A stretch of DNA of 64,000 nt from Cricetomys ansorgei (GCA_026225945.1 JAMJFZ010003163.1:21760501-21824500), one strand, 5' to 3'. Shown: positions 12,661-25,871, counted from the stretch's first letter. Translations and numbers: made by a program. The notes: generated from the letters alone by a model not told the origin.

Positions 12661-12848
12661 TGGGGTAGGGTGATGACTTAGTGGACAGAAGCACTTGCTG
12701 CACAGGCCTGGTGACCTAAGGGCAATCCCTGGAACACCCGGGAAGGAGAGAGCTGACGCTCAAGGGCTGGTCTCTGACCTTCACACAGGGGCTGTGGCAC
12801 ACGTATGCCCGCACACTCTCTCTCATGCACATTTAAGCTAAAAAAAAC
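12661..12848 (+). repeat. B2/B3-superfamily SINE, diverged
   Basis: gatgacttagtgg, gcacttgctgc, caatccctgga and gtatgcccgcacac landmarks of an old rodent tRNA-derived SINE, with a short A-rich end. Confidence 0.6.
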
Positions 12849-13040
12849 CTGAGGCAAAACAGTGATTAGTTCCTCTAGCTTTTCAGACTGACCTGCATCA
12901 TTATAGGAACCATTACCTTATCAATAATTTCTCAGGAAATTTTGTATTTAAAAAAAGTCTCTGAATTTCCAACTCCAGCATTCAAAGCCAAATAAAAAGA
13001 TCTTTCAATTAAACTTAGTTTTGATGAATGTCAATTGCTG

Positions 13041-13041
13041 T

Positions 13042-13069
<28 letters not shown>
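13041..13069. repeat. (CA)n microsatellite
   Basis: About 14 uninterrupted CA units. Confidence 0.97.
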
Positions 13070-13072
<3 letters not shown>

Positions 13073-13809
13073 TTAAAATGTAGGCTTTTAACCACTTTGC
13101 AGCACATGTTCATTGACATTAGGCACGGACATGGCAGGTACGGTCACTACTATTCTCTAGAATTTTTCCCTCATCCCCGACTGAAACCCTACCTGCTAAT
13201 CAGTAACTTTCCATTCCCTGCTCCTTCCTCTCTCAGCAACCCTTACTTCACTTCCTATCTCAACCAACCTCCTCTAGGTGGAGCCTTATCTGTCCGTATC
13301 TCTGGCCTATTTCTCTTAGCAGGCATATTTCAAGGCTCATCTCCGTTGTACCACGCACCACATGCAAAGCTGAACTATACTCCACGACACACAAGACACT
13401 TGTTTCCCCCATCATCGCTGATGGGCTTGCGGGTTGTTTCCACCTCTGGGCGTCAGGGACAGTGAACACTTGTGTGCTGTGTCCTCGATTCTGATTCTTT
13501 CTACACGGAGGGAGAACTGCTGAGGCACACTGGTTCCATGTATAACCTTCAGAAATAAAACAATCCCCCAACTGTGTTTCTGCACCACACACTGGGCAGC
13601 ATTTACTGAGTGATGTTTATGCGCTAGGACTACACTCAACCACATGGTTAAGACTGAGGGCGATCTGTATTTTACAGATGACTAAGCAGACCAGAGAATG
13701 CCAGAATTCTGTGAAGGTACAGTGATCTGGAGCCCGAGCTCACCCTGTCTCCTAGAGCTCTCTAGCATCTGTGTTTTTCCCTCTGCAGCTAAGCTTTTCC
13801 TGGTATTTC

Positions 13810-13810
13810 T

Positions 13811-13843
<33 letters not shown>

Positions 13844-13886
13844 GTCTCTCTATCTCTATCTTTATTTCTATCTCTCTTTCTTTCTT
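13810..13886. repeat. (CT)n / TATC-like pyrimidine microsatellite
   Basis: Imperfect TCTC run passing into tatctctatctttatttc. It causes Leu/Ser-rich chance ORFs. Confidence 0.95.
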
Positions 13887-14620
13887 GCCAAATTTGAAGC
13901 AAGCTTTATTAAATACTAGACAGAACTATGAACATTGGCCAGGTCCATACCCAGGATTCCCAGATTATGGCACCAAATTACATTAGTCGGAGCCTTATGC
14001 ACTTCCCACCTTTGTCTAACCAGGGGCAAGCATAAATCCTGACGGACTTCCTGCCTATATGTGACCAACCACATGCTATGCAGTTGGAGCAACCAACCTT
14101 GTTTATAGAAGCAAAAACACATGGCTTGTTATCTTACATGAACAGCAGCCCCCGGCATTCCAGGAATTTATCTGGGTATTTATCCTTGGGTAAGTGGGGC
14201 TTACAGGTTAGAGGCATTTTTGTTTTATAGATCTCTTAAGCACAGTAATTTGACTTTAGTCCTCACATTACATGACTGATTTTTCTATATTGGATATTAT
14301 ATCTTGCATCTTTACTTCATCTGTAAGACAATTCTGATTTGCATGCATTTTATTTTTTCCAGTCTCCTTGTATTCCTGGCACTCCCCCTGCTGTGTTGAA
14401 TAGAAATGCCAAAAATAAGCTCTCTTATTTTATACATTATTTTAAAGAAAAGGCTTTTTGTTTACCTAAAATTCTTATGATGCTAGCAGTAGACTTTTCT
14501 TTCTTCCTTTTTACACCTTTTTAATCATTTGAATTTTATACATACATTGTATCTCGATAACACCCTCTTCCTATTCCTCCCTGTTCCCCCCTCCCAGCCC
14601 TGTGCATGGTACCCATGGGA

Positions 14621-14960
14621 GGCCCTGGATCCTGCAGGGTGTCTGTGTACCTGCAGGATATCCAGGTGCCTGCAGGAGACCATGGTGCCTGTGGGAAGTA
14701 CTGGATCCTGTGGGATGACTTGATGCCCATGGAATGTCCTGGTGTCTGAGGGATGTCTAGAGGCCTGCAGGAAGACTTGGAACCTGTGAGGTGCCCTGGT
14801 GCCCACAGGAGGTCCTAGCACCTGTGGGAGGCACTGATGTCTGTGGGATGTCCAGGTGCCTGCAGGATGTCTGAAGACCTGTGGAATACCCTGGTGATCA
14901 CAGGATATCAGTCTTTGCTCAGTGACTAGGTACCTGGGCAACATCTGGGTGTCTGTGGGC
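14621..14960. repeat. 19-bp minisatellite, about 18 diverged copies
   Basis: Tandem units such as gtccaggtgcctgcaggat and gtctgaagacctgtggaat repeat with a 19-bp period (one unit of 20). Neighbouring copies differ at several positions, so the array is old. It generates a Pro/His/Arg-rich 139-codon chance ORF on the minus strand. Confidence 0.85.
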
Positions 14961-15969
14961 TTCAGCAGTAGGACCCAACTTTAGGTTGAACTTTGTCCTG
15001 CTTGGTCTTGAGCTGGTATGGGCCTGGTGAATGTTCATAGGAGCAGCCTGCTGCCTCCAGGATTCATTGTGATGCCCATGATCTAGCTGGACTTAATTTT
15101 CTTTTTTCTTTTTCCTGGCATTTCATCAGGCATTTTGTTGGCCTGAGGGTGGAATGGGGAGAGGTCTGTAGCTGAGCTGGGCTACCCACCTGCTTTCTCA
15201 TTCTTCCACAAAGGGATATTAATTAGATCCATCAAGTTGACTTAAATATTTTGGTTGACTTCTTAAAAATTTATTTTTGAAAATACAATTCTAGTTCCTA
15301 ACCAATAAGTTTAGTTTTACAAAGCATACCAACCCGGAATTGTGCCTGCTTGTACAAACATAACCTAGATTGGGCTTCTGAGTTTAGCTTAGTGGTTCTC
15401 AGTGTTTAACACAATCTCAGCTACTTGGATGGCTTGGTAAAATAAAATGCAGAATATTGTGCAGAATCCTTGAAGTTTTGTTTCTGATTCAGGGCGTCTG
15501 CGGCATAGCCTAAGAATCTGCATTCTAACATCTTTCCTTTTGCTGCTACTGATGCTGATCAGGGCACCGCACACCAAGAACCATCTCAGACCAACATTCC
15601 TTCATCCAATTTTTAAATGGGATCAGGAAGTACTGAATGCTGTGGGAAAGAGGGGCACTTTGGCCACCTATGATTATGACACATGACCCTATGATCCTGT
15701 GAGCACCAAGATTCATGTGGGAGTCTGGAATAATAGATGGGTCTTTTAATTTCAATTTTTAGCATACCTTTTAAACAGTAATTATGGTAGACACTAAAAG
15801 TAAACTGACTCTCCAAAACAGTTAGTGTTTAACTCCCATTTCCATGCAAATCACATTTGTCTAGAACTTGCTAAGTTTTGACATAAGCTTCACAAAAGCA
15901 CACACTTAAAGATATGGTAGTCCAAACTCAAGTTGATCTCTAATTACCACCCAATTTAATAACTTTCAG

Positions 15970-16370
15970 TCAGAAAAAGGATGAAATTGTTAGTTGTGAC
16001 AACACAGATGAGATTAGGGGAATGGAGATCATTATGTTCAGTGCAATAAGCTGGCATTGCACATATGGTATCTAGAGAGGTTGGTCTCATAGAGGTTGAA
16101 CATAGAATACTGGTTTCCAAAAGCTTGAGGACAAGGTGGGAGGGAAGGGGAAAGGTTGATCAGTGTCCTAGATCACCTTAGATGAGAGAAGTAAGTTCTG
16201 CTGTGCTATGTACCATACAGAATGATGACGTCAGAGAAGAGAGGGCTATTGTACTGTAAGGAAGAATCAATATTAGCAAAGCAGACAGTCTGACTTGAAC
16301 ATTGTGTGCTGTGTACATATACTGAGACATCATGTGGTACCCTGTAAAGATATGTAACTCTTATTTTTAC
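15970..16370 (+). mobile_element. ancient L1 3' region fragment
   Basis: The motifs catgatgttcag-like gtgcaataagc, ggtctcatagaggttgaacatagaatactggtttcc and gtgggagggaagggg match the 3' part of old mammalian L1M elements. It is heavily diverged and contains no ORF. Confidence 0.5.
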
Positions 16371-16371
16371 T

Positions 16372-16455
16372 ATTATCTTTTGGAGTACAAGGTTTGAACT
16401 TAGGGCCTCACGGTTGTTAGACAAGTATTCTAGCACTGACCACATCTGTACTCCA
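16372..16455 (-). repeat. ID-like SINE
   Basis: ggtttgaacttagggcctc and agacaagtattctagcactgacc form a reversed tRNA-derived head. Confidence 0.5.
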
Positions 16456-17754
16456 ACATTTATAGTTATGGTGTCAATTTAAAAAAATAGTAAAAAACAT
16501 ATCTCTTTTTGGTAGTCTGGAGAAACCTGTACATTCTCTATCAATAGCAAATGCAAGAAGAAATGCAGATGGTTAAATTATGGAGGGTTGTTAACCTTGA
16601 ATCTTTGATAACTTTTATATTAAAATATTATCACCCCTGTAATCTTTATCTTTGCCAAATTTCTCTTCCTATTAGTAACGAAATCTGATGTTCTACATCC
16701 TTTTCATTTTCTGAATTAAACTTTAATTGTTCCAAAAGATAGACTGCTCAATCCTCAGAGACTAAGGGTCCAGATCTGCACAAGTCTCATAAAAACCTGG
16801 GCTGATTTCATTAATCTTTCTTCCTCTTACTGTCAATTCCCCAGAAAGCTTTATTCAGCCCAGACAACATTCTTCAGGCCTACCATTAATCTTCTCTCCA
16901 AAAAAACTATTTTCTTTACTCAGCAGTCTCTGAGTAAAAATTTCAAGCCCAATAAAATGCAAATGTTTTATTCTTGCTACCAATGTCTATCAAGTGAATT
17001 GAACGTCAGCTTTTTCAGTGATAGTAGCCCTACGAAGATACATTCTTGCATGCAGATGGAACTGGCATTAACACCTCCTCATAAAGATCAAATCTGATTA
17101 TGAATAATCCTGGGGATGGCTAGTTTATTCCAGTTCTTACGTACCTAATTTAGGCCTTGACATTCAAATTCCTTTTGTGTGATTCAGATCACACTGCACA
17201 GTCAGATCAGAGCTGAGTTCAGTGAACCTCTCTATGGGTACAGTGGTTGCATAAGAGAGTGCATCCTAATTGTGCCCTAAATCTTCCACTGGATTTCAAA
17301 AGCTGATTTAGAAATAAAATTACTTTCATTAACATCCAGTGAGATTTGCAGGATGTGAGGCTGTATTATATTGACTTTCTCTAAATAACAAGTGAATGAT
17401 AAATCATTATAATAATTAGTTACATTACAGTAAGAGTTGTCTATTAACCAAAGATTTAAGGAAGTCAGTCTCTCTGCAACAGTGATGCAGAGTGATGCAG
17501 GCACAGTGATTAAAGAAAAAACATTTCCACTGTCCTACCTAATGAAAGAAATGCTAATAAGGGGATTACTTTTCAAATTTGCTGATGACCTGGGCTTCAG
17601 TCTTTCTTATGAAACACTAGTTTCTAAGTGCTAAGTGCATTCCTTTCCCCCGCTCACAAAGATGCTCAGTCTTTAAATTAGTCAAAACTCAATAGATAAG
17701 AATAAGAATGAAATGGTATAATAAATATTGCTACTGACTTCTTCTATGCTAAAA

Positions 17755-17945
17755 GATATATATATATATAGACATATATACATATATGCATGTATACATA
17801 TATACATACACATGCACACACATATATGTATATATACATATACATGCATATGTACATATGTATGTATATATACATGTACATATATGTATATGTGTGTGTA
17901 TGTGTATGTATGTGTGTGTATGTGTGTGTGTATATATATATATAT
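17755..17945. repeat. (TATA/CATA/TGTA)n microsatellite
   Basis: 190 bp of alternating purine-pyrimidine AT/GT-rich repeat. The Tyr/Ile-rich ORFs on both strands are artefacts of it. Confidence 0.96.
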
Positions 17946-18560
17946 CTTGCCATCAAAGTTCTAATTCCTTAGAAACATAAGCAACTCTTAAAACACCATA
18001 TCAGATAGTAGATGCCATGCAATAAAGGGGAGAAATAAACAAGCTGGCCACAAGACCCCAAACAGACGTCTACAACTCATTGTATAAAACCTAGGACGCT
18101 GTAGCATGCATCATAGATTTGATCCAAAGGATTTGATATGCTTTCTAGGCAAATGGAAACATCTGTTCTGCTACATGGCCACATTTCTCAGTTTGCAGAC
18201 AATTTCTCAAGAACAATTTGTTGCCAGTCTAGCCAAACACTGTGCTGCTGACCTTTATACAGCATAAAAGTCAAACTCAATCTCTGTCCTTGGGGTATTC
18301 CCATTAAAATTAATTGAATATCTCTTTTACTACTCCTCCATTTTGATATGGCTTATTTGCTACTGTGCAATTGGGTATCTTTAGGAAGCTTGAGAAGATG
18401 CTGTTGGAGATGTTTCTTAGATAGCGAGTGAGTAAGGGATGCACTCAGATTCTTGTGACCACAACACTTCTCACACAGCTTCTCAAGCCATCAGTTGTTA
18501 AGGTGTCTGAGCTGGAAAGGATCTTATAAATCACTTTCTCTCTCAAATAAGAAATGAAGG

Positions 18561-18728
18561 GCTGGGCAGTGCTGGCACACTCCTTTGATCCCAGCACTCG
18601 GGAGGCAGAGGCAGGCAGATCTCTGTGAGTTCGAGGCCAGCCTGGTCTACAGAGTGAGTTCCAGGACAGGCAGAGTTACAACAGAGAAACCCTGTCTTGA
18701 AAAACAAACAAACAAAAACCAAAAAAAA
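18561..18728 (+). repeat. B1 SINE, well preserved
   Basis: gctgggcagtgctggcacac, cagcactcgggaggcagagg, gttcgaggccagcctgg and a CAAACAAACAAAAACC tail. One of the least diverged B1 copies here. Confidence 0.93.
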
Positions 18729-18990
18729 TGAAGGAACTAAGGAATCAACATATCTGGACTAAATTCACACATTATTAAGAATTGTGCATACAGAAAAGAT
18801 CAGAGCAGATTTCTGGATCCTCAAGATTAGAGCCTCAAGCAATGAATGAACTTCTAAAAAGGTCTTTCTTTCTTGCTTGCTTCTTTTAAAGTAGTTGTGA
18901 TCATCTGTAATCCTGCTGCTACAACAACAATACTATATGTGTTTCTTAGAATGTAGTTTCTAAGACTGGCCAAAAAAAAAAAATCTTAGT

Positions 18991-19061
18991 AGCCGGGCTT
19001 GGTGGCTCATGCTTTTAATCCCAGCAATTGGGAAGCAGTGGCAGGTGGATCTCTGAGAGTT
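18991..19061 (+). repeat. B1 SINE, 3'-truncated
   Basis: agccgggcttggtggctcat to gtggatctctgagagttt. The right half of the element is missing. Confidence 0.8.
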
Positions 19062-19387
19062 TAAAATAGAGCATATATTTTAAAAATGTCATGTTTTTCA
19101 ATTAAAATTCAACAGTAGACTTAAGTGGCATTTCCTGTAGATACCATGAGATAGTAGGCGCAGCCAGACACCACTTTCTCATATTTTTTCTTAAATTTTA
19201 CAATGACCTCAAAGTAATTTTCTTAATTGTTACGTTATAGTGCAGGCTTTTAGTAATCTAGTCTGACAAGACTTCTTTGAATTCATGTGAGCATCAGAGA
19301 ATTAAACTCTATGCATGTTACCTTATCATCCTTCACAGAAAAGAAAAACCCATATAAAAGTCTATATAGCTCATAAATCATACATAC

Positions 19388-19571
19388 CATTGGAATAGTT
19401 ATAGTAGACCCATTGCCCATCTTTGGGTTTTGGCAGTGACACGGGCGTCTCTTCAGCAGGAAGACTGTAGAACCGGCACTCAATGAACAGCCGTTGGATA
19501 GTGTCATCCCTAGTTATTCGAGAATCATTAAGGCTCAGAGCTATGATCTCAATCCGAATTTCCTCTGATTG
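19388..19571 (-). CDS. Rpgrip1l: RPGRIP1L coding exon, start of RPGR-interacting domain
   Basis: The exon is 184 nt and encodes residues 731-791. It contains [38 protein letters not shown] and W-V-Y-Y-N-Y-S-N. These are the first strands of the RID, itself a C2-like fold that binds RPGR in the family and is the C-terminal hallmark of RPGRIP1/RPGRIP1L. The acceptor is CTTTAAACAG and the donor is ATG|GTATGT. Confidence 0.96.
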
Positions 19572-22500
19572 CTGTTTAAAGAGTAAAACCAAAAAACAAG
19601 AAAAACAAAACAATCAAGCAAAAAAAAAATCTTTTTTTCTATTCCATTATTAGTTTAAAATATGTCACAGCCAATGGGTTTCTTTTCTGGAATGCAGTGT
19701 ACACCACTGTACATTCCACATGATAGATTATTCACGACACACAGAGAGAATGAGATTCTAGTGCCCCAGGGTTTGAAGTTAACAGTGTCATGGCAATCGT
19801 CTCCTGATTTACATTGGAGGCTATAAATACCCACTGGTAGTCTATGAGGAGTGAAGATTATGAGGTCTTCATCTCTGATGGCTTTCAGAATGACAAGTAT
19901 CAGTCGGCCTTGTTTCGAACTGGGTAATGAAGTACATGTTTATTACTGCCTTATTTAATCTGCAGTACCTGGGAACGCTCAATTATGCAGAGATCAAAGC
20001 TGTTCAACACTTTAGCACTATTATGCTAATATACATAGCTATATCAATCTATAGCAACTGGAGCAGAAACACATTTCTGCCATGATTTATTTTAGTAAGT
20101 AACACATTTTCAAACAAAAGAATCAAAATCTTCTATCTAAGTTTACATATTGTTTCTTGCAATTTCTTTTCCATTTCACATTTATAGAATGAAAAATTAA
20201 AATGACATTTGTTTGATTTTCTCCTAGAATCCACAGACATTATCATGAGATTTAGAAACATTCCTTAAGGAAGGGCTTCATCTGACGACTGCGACTTAAA
20301 TATTTGATCACACCATAATATTTCCTTGGTTAAATTTGTTTCTCATAATTTAAATTTTTTTTTTATTGTCCAAATTCTTCCTTGCTATTAGATCCATGCT
20401 ACTGTCAATCATATAACTTCAAATCACAATTAGAAAAACATGGAAAATAACACTTGTTTTGTGACAAGGTTATAGAAATTCACTGTTAAGTATATACCAG
20501 CATGCAGATCCACCATAGTGACTATGTAGATATTTCAGAGTGCAATTAAGTAAATTTTTAAAAAATGTAGGTTTCTTATTGTAAGAATGCCTCCACAAAG
20601 AACCATTTCCATTGCTGTCAAACCCCTCAATATTTGATGAAGTAATTTTACCCCTTCTTTCAAAAGACATTTTCTTTTATTATGCATTCTAAGACACTTT
20701 AACTAAAAACTGAAATCTGAATATTTCAATAAGGTTATTTTATTATTCAGTAGATTCATGGAAATTTTACTAGGATGACAGAGAAAATTCCACACCATTC
20801 TGTCTCCACTAATACAGGTACAAGGCTGCAGCTGGCAATATTACGAGGATTAGCATAGTGTGATGAAATATTTAAAGGAAAATTTTTTCTAAAACCTAAT
20901 AAATCAAATGACTGCCAAATGTCATTAAAGTGATGGTCTTTGACTTGAATATGCTTTTCATATTCAAATTTGGAAAGAAAGAGATGAAAGCCTGGAAAGG
21001 TTACTCGGTTTCAACTAATAACCTCAAGCCCTCTCTGTTCAAGTGCATAAAAAATGAAGTTGGAGCTATTGTCTACCCTCAGTTCAGAAAAAAACCTCTC
21101 TGACTGGTGAAGACTACATGGTAAAGAGTATCTTAAACGATATTATTTTTTCCTTTAAAGTGTACTGTGGTTGTGAGAACTGCACACATTTATCTTATAA
21201 TGCTGGCGTGCGTAAAGCGAGATACAGAAGTCGATGGGAACACGAACAGCTTCAAATTGTGTAGCGATAGCACCTTATGAAATGTTTATGTTCCTTCACA
21301 AGAGAGGGAAGGAGAGCCGTGAGCAGGAAATGCGCACTTGTTCTAGCTTGTGAAGATCGGAACTTAAAACTGTTACGACATATGTAGTGGAGAGACAGGT
21401 GAATTTTAAAACAGCAGAAGGCTGATTTACTTGAGATATTGTTTTATATTTTATTAACAATACGTTAACTATACGATTCCCAAGAAGAGATTTGCATGAC
21501 TCAGGATTTTAAGAACTAATTTGAGCTGCCAGGATCACACGGAACTCTCCAAAGATAGCAACAAAAGGAAAATACACTGAATTATAAAAAAAAAAAAGCA
21601 TATTTGAACATATTTGTCTATTTTTCTTTCTGCTCCAATTTTGTCATTTTGGTGACTTTTTCCACTCCAATATTCTAACTTCCTGCCGGATACTATGAGT
21701 GTGAGCCATGGCAACTTTGTTCATTGATGCCGCTTGCATCTTTCCCCCTCCAACTGCATTGTGTACTTCACCATTTCTGTTCACTTTACTTCCTACTGCA
21801 GAGCCTTGCTGAACTGCTGAAAGCACATGCTGTATTTCAGACCCGTGCAGCCAGTGGTCCCTAGTCTCACATAGCATCTGAGAAGTGTCTACTGGGCTAA
21901 CTTTTAATACAATGGATTTTTAGTTATTAAACGGTAGAAATTTGACAGAATGAGGAAGAAACTAGAAGGGATTAATATAATAGATGACTTGTTAGCAATG
22001 GGAAACACTGTATCAAGTTCATACTCTCATGATCATGAAACAAACAAATGAGACACAAGGCAGCCTGACCTCTTTAGTCCTAACCACTCTCCCTTTGTAA
22101 GAGAATTCTCTCTAAAGCAAAAGCCAACCTGTATTACCTTTTACTTGGCTTGAAGACCTTCCTGCTGACCTATACTCCAGCCATCCCCTCAAGCTAGGGT
22201 GTGCTGGTTACATTGCTTGGTTTTTGCATCTGTAGTTTATTCCATCTGAAATAATGTTTTTCACAGGACAAAATCCTGCCATTGTGGGCCACATGCCTTG
22301 TGTTGACCTGTAAGCGACGGCTGGCTGCTTTCTCCCATGGCCCTCACTGTCTCTTGGGCCCACTGTACTGCATGATCCTTCACCTGGCTGCGTCTCTCTA
22401 CAGACTATGAGCTCCAACAAGCAGGCACAGAGCCTCACCAGTACCTGGCACACAGTAGGCTCACAATAAACATTTAGTGGAAAACAGGAGAACGGGTATC

Positions 22501-22799
22501 TTGTATATGATCACAGTATCTTTTATATTGCCAGAACTATGTGAAGCTACTGTTTCTTGGGCTTTCATATCTGAAAAATATTTGTGAACCATTTTTGAGA
22601 TATGGGTGATTTTTAACTACTGCAGAAACTCTCATTGCTCTGGATTTTAATCGGGGGAAGACCATCTGAAAGGGTAATACACTGAATCTGGGTGGCAGGG
22701 TAGTATTTAATTCTTTTACATGTTTGAATTTTGTCACAATAAAAAGATACGTTAATTGAGAGAATTAGGAGTAATAATACACTGATCGAGACGACAGTG

Positions 22800-22883
22800 G
22801 ATGAGGATGGTCCCAGCACTTGGGAGCTAAGGCAGGAGGATCAACATGAGTTTGAGGCTAGCCTGTGGCATCTGAGATTCTGT

Positions 22884-22885
<2 letters not shown>
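22800..22885 (+). repeat. partial B1 SINE
   Basis: cccagcacttgggagctaagg, gagtttgaggctagcctg, truncated into a GA repeat. Confidence 0.7.

Positions 22886-22949
<64 letters not shown>
22886..22949. repeat. (GA)n microsatellite
   Basis: About 32 perfect GA units at the tail of a B1. Confidence 0.98.
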
Positions 22950-22952
<3 letters not shown>

Positions 22953-23565
22953 AAGTCAAACCTTTTCAGTAGAAACCTTCCAGCCTTCTAAAGTTTGCTT
23001 AGTATAACAAAAGTAAAGGGCAGGTGACACCCCTGCAGAGCACCAGTGTCCACTCCATACAGGGTGGTGGCCAGATGGTACTGGCTTGGGCTTTCCTTAT
23101 CGGTGTGGACCTCTGGTACTAAGTAGGTTGATGTTTTGATCACTGCCCTTGTTTACCCTCTGTCCCATCAGCCCCCTAGTTGGTGAGATGTCAGCATCAG
23201 CATGTGAGAAGAGAATTTATAAGTTGTGACTGTGGTGAAGAAAAGTAATAGAAGTGACCCAAAGAAGAACTGCTCAGGACCTTTAGTCGTCAGTATAGAT
23301 GGACACTACACATTGTGACTGAATGATCTGGACACATGACGACAACGTCAGTTACTCATAGAGAAAGATGAATCTGAGCTCTCGTGAGTTTGGCTCCATT
23401 CCACCACTGCCCGGCTGATGCTAGTTTGCATCCTGCTGCAGTTGTCTAGAGTGCTATTTAGGTTGTTGTTAGCACACTGAAAATGTCTATGTTTGATCTC
23501 AGAACATCTGGCTTAATTCTTCATCTGAGTTTAAATGCTCCCCTGACACAGCGAAGGTGGTTTGG

Positions 23566-23640
23566 CTTTTTTCTCCAGTTCTGGGGATTGAACCTAGGAC
23601 CTTGCATATGCTAGATGGCCACTACAACTAGAGAATTGCT
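23566..23640 (-). repeat. ID-like SINE
   Basis: ctggggattgaacctaggaccttgcatatgctag is a reversed ID-type head. Confidence 0.6.
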
Positions 23641-23930
23641 TTTTTTTTTTTCTCTCCATGATGAGAAAGTTTTAAATTCTTCCAAGTTTTAAAACTCATT
23701 TGCTTGACATCATCTCTGAAGTAGCTGGGAATGCCAGCTTATTGTTCAATGATGGTGCTCCAGGTGGTACAGAATGTTAGTCCAACTGACTGAGGCTACT
23801 TTTACAAAACTGTCAAATAGCAGATACAGAGTGAGTGGTGTCAAGATATCTTACACACAAAATCCCACTCTCTCTTGGCCTGCAATTTGCCATTCTTACT
23901 TGTGGTCGCATTTAACAAATCTGCATTTGT

Positions 23931-23964
23931 CAGGGTTCTTTAGAGGAACAGAACTGACAGAATG

Positions 23965-24012
<48 letters not shown>

Positions 24013-24340
24013 ATCTGTCTATCTATCGGATTTATTAGTATGGCTTACAGGTTGTTGTCTGGCTAGTCCAACAGTGGCTGTCTACCAAAGGAAGGTCTAA
24101 GACTCCATGAGGCTGGATGTCTCAGAGCTGGCCTTCAGTGTACACTGGCATCCTGAAGAAGTAGGCTCTAATGCCAGTGAAGGAATGGACTTGCTATCAA
24201 AGGGTCAGAGCAAACAGCAAAAGAGATATAGGCTGTCTATATAGGCTGTTGCTGGAGGCTGTGGCAGTTTAAAGGTGGATCTTCCCACCTCAACAAATCT
24301 GGATTAAATGTGGGTCCTCACACTTCAAAGGATTTTATTA
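23931..24340 (+). mobile_element. old interspersed repeat with internal (TATC)n
   Basis: It starts gtcagggttctttagaggaacagaactgacagaatg, passes into (TATC)n at 23965-24027, then ggcttacaggttg, ccatgaggctggatgtctcag and gaagtaggctctaatgcc. The same sequence occurs widely in rodent genomes. I cannot assign the class with confidence. A reversed relative lies at 29373-30116. Confidence 0.6.
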
Positions 24341-25440
24341 AAAAAGAGTCCCTCGCAGGTGAGCCCAGCTGCTTGGGTTTTAGTGAATTCCAGACATACT
24401 CAAGTTGAAAACCAGAATAGCCATTGCAGCACCCATGAGCTGACAAGTATATATTTTGTTGTGGAGAACAGACGCATTCTTTAAGTGATAAACTTGACAA
24501 TGATGCAAAAGGATTAAATTTTCAATGCCATGGCAAGTGCAAGTTTTCAGTTTTGATGTCTATTTTGAGGCCCTGAAACAAGGCTTTTAATCGATGTATT
24601 ATACATCAAATTGATACTGTTAACTTATGATTATTCAAATTAATAAAATATTCATAGAGAAATGTCCAAAGTTTTACATTTCCCAGACTTCCGCTCCCCG
24701 CCCCCATTAATTATCATGCCTAGAAGCTTTTTAGCAAAAGCAGCAGTCATCAGGCTGACGGAATCTGACAGGCCAGCAAGGCCCAATTACACTCGTGCTC
24801 TGTGCCACTTTGATGTCCGGGAAACGAAGAGAGATAGGGGCCAATTGGGTAGCACATTATGTTAATGACTTGATTTAATCCCGCCACTAAACTTTATGTA
24901 GCCTGTTAAAAAAGATGCTAACACTAATTAAACCACTTTGGAAGGGAAAGGAGGGGACAAGCATTTCATACTGACAAAGTGAAGCTTATAAATGTTGTAA
25001 ATGAAATGAAACAAAATGAAGTCATCTATGATTAATTATAGATCACAGACGTGAAGGAAGGAGAAGAAACCAAGGAATATGTCCAAGTCCTGGGAAATCT
25101 GTTAGATTTCCTTTTACAGATCAACATTCTAAGAAATAACTATGAGCTGTCAGGATCTGTTAACATGAAAAAAAAGAAACTAAGTGATCTTAAACTGCTT
25201 ACACGGTGACACTAGAGCATTTGAATTCTCAGTGTAACTGGCGTAAGTGGGATTTATCTAGGACACCATTTCCAGTCCTAACTACAACATTAAAAAAAGA
25301 AGCAGTTTTAAAAGTCTGTGATGGGGTAACTACAGGGTTGGGCTACCTAATAACATTTCAACTACTTTACTTCTAAAGTATTCTTCACATTGAATCTACC
25401 TTTTAAGATGCATTCCAAGAACACATACCCCTTAAGAACA

Positions 25441-25649
25441 GGAGCCAGATGTCTCAGTGGTTAAAAACACTAGTTGCTCTTGCAGAGGATCCAGGTTCAG
25501 TTCCCAGCAACCACATGGCAGCTCACAACTGACTGTAACTTCAGTTCCAGGGGATTGGACACCTTTTTCTGGACTCTGTGTAGTGCACAGAGACACATGC
25601 AGACAGTGCGCTCATACTCATAAAATAAAAAGTCTAAAAAAAAAAAAAG
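25441..25649 (+). repeat. B2-type SINE
   Basis: gatgtctcagtggttaaaaacactagttgctcttgcag head, caaccacatggcagctcac core, AAATAAAAAGTCTAAAA tail. Confidence 0.88.
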
Positions 25650-25758
25650 AGCCCATTTCTCTGACTGCTTTATTCCCATTCCCTAGAATAAGCATCATGT
25701 GTCTGCTTAATTAATGATTGTTCTTCCCTTATTCTTCAAAATTACTCACAGGAAACAA

Positions 25759-25871
25759 GCTGTGGTGGTGTTTACCTGTAGACCTACCTGCTTGGGAAGC
25801 CGAGGCAGGATTGCTTTGATCCTAGGAGTTTAAGATTAGCCTGGGCAACACAACAGGACTTTAGTCTCAAA
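25759..25871 (+). repeat. old B1/Alu-monomer-like SINE
   Basis: gtggtggtgtttacctgtag, gggaagccgaggcagga and ttagcctgggcaacacaac, without the young B1 diagnostic deletion pattern. Strongly diverged. Confidence 0.65.

Larger units (their letters stand above)
11389..19387 (-). other. intron (8.0 kb)
   Basis: Between the listed repeats (SINEs, 19-bp minisatellite, ancient L1, TATA/CATA tract, B1) I see no gene. Stretches 14960-15970 and 16460-17750 look unique. The segment 13890-14250 may be an old LTR, but I cannot name it. Confidence 0.75.

Noticed and set aside
14525..14944. 139-codon ORF with Pro/His/Arg repeats, or a CRISPR-like array
   Set aside because: It is a 19-bp minisatellite with no spacers between units. 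CRISPR does not occur in animal chromosomes.
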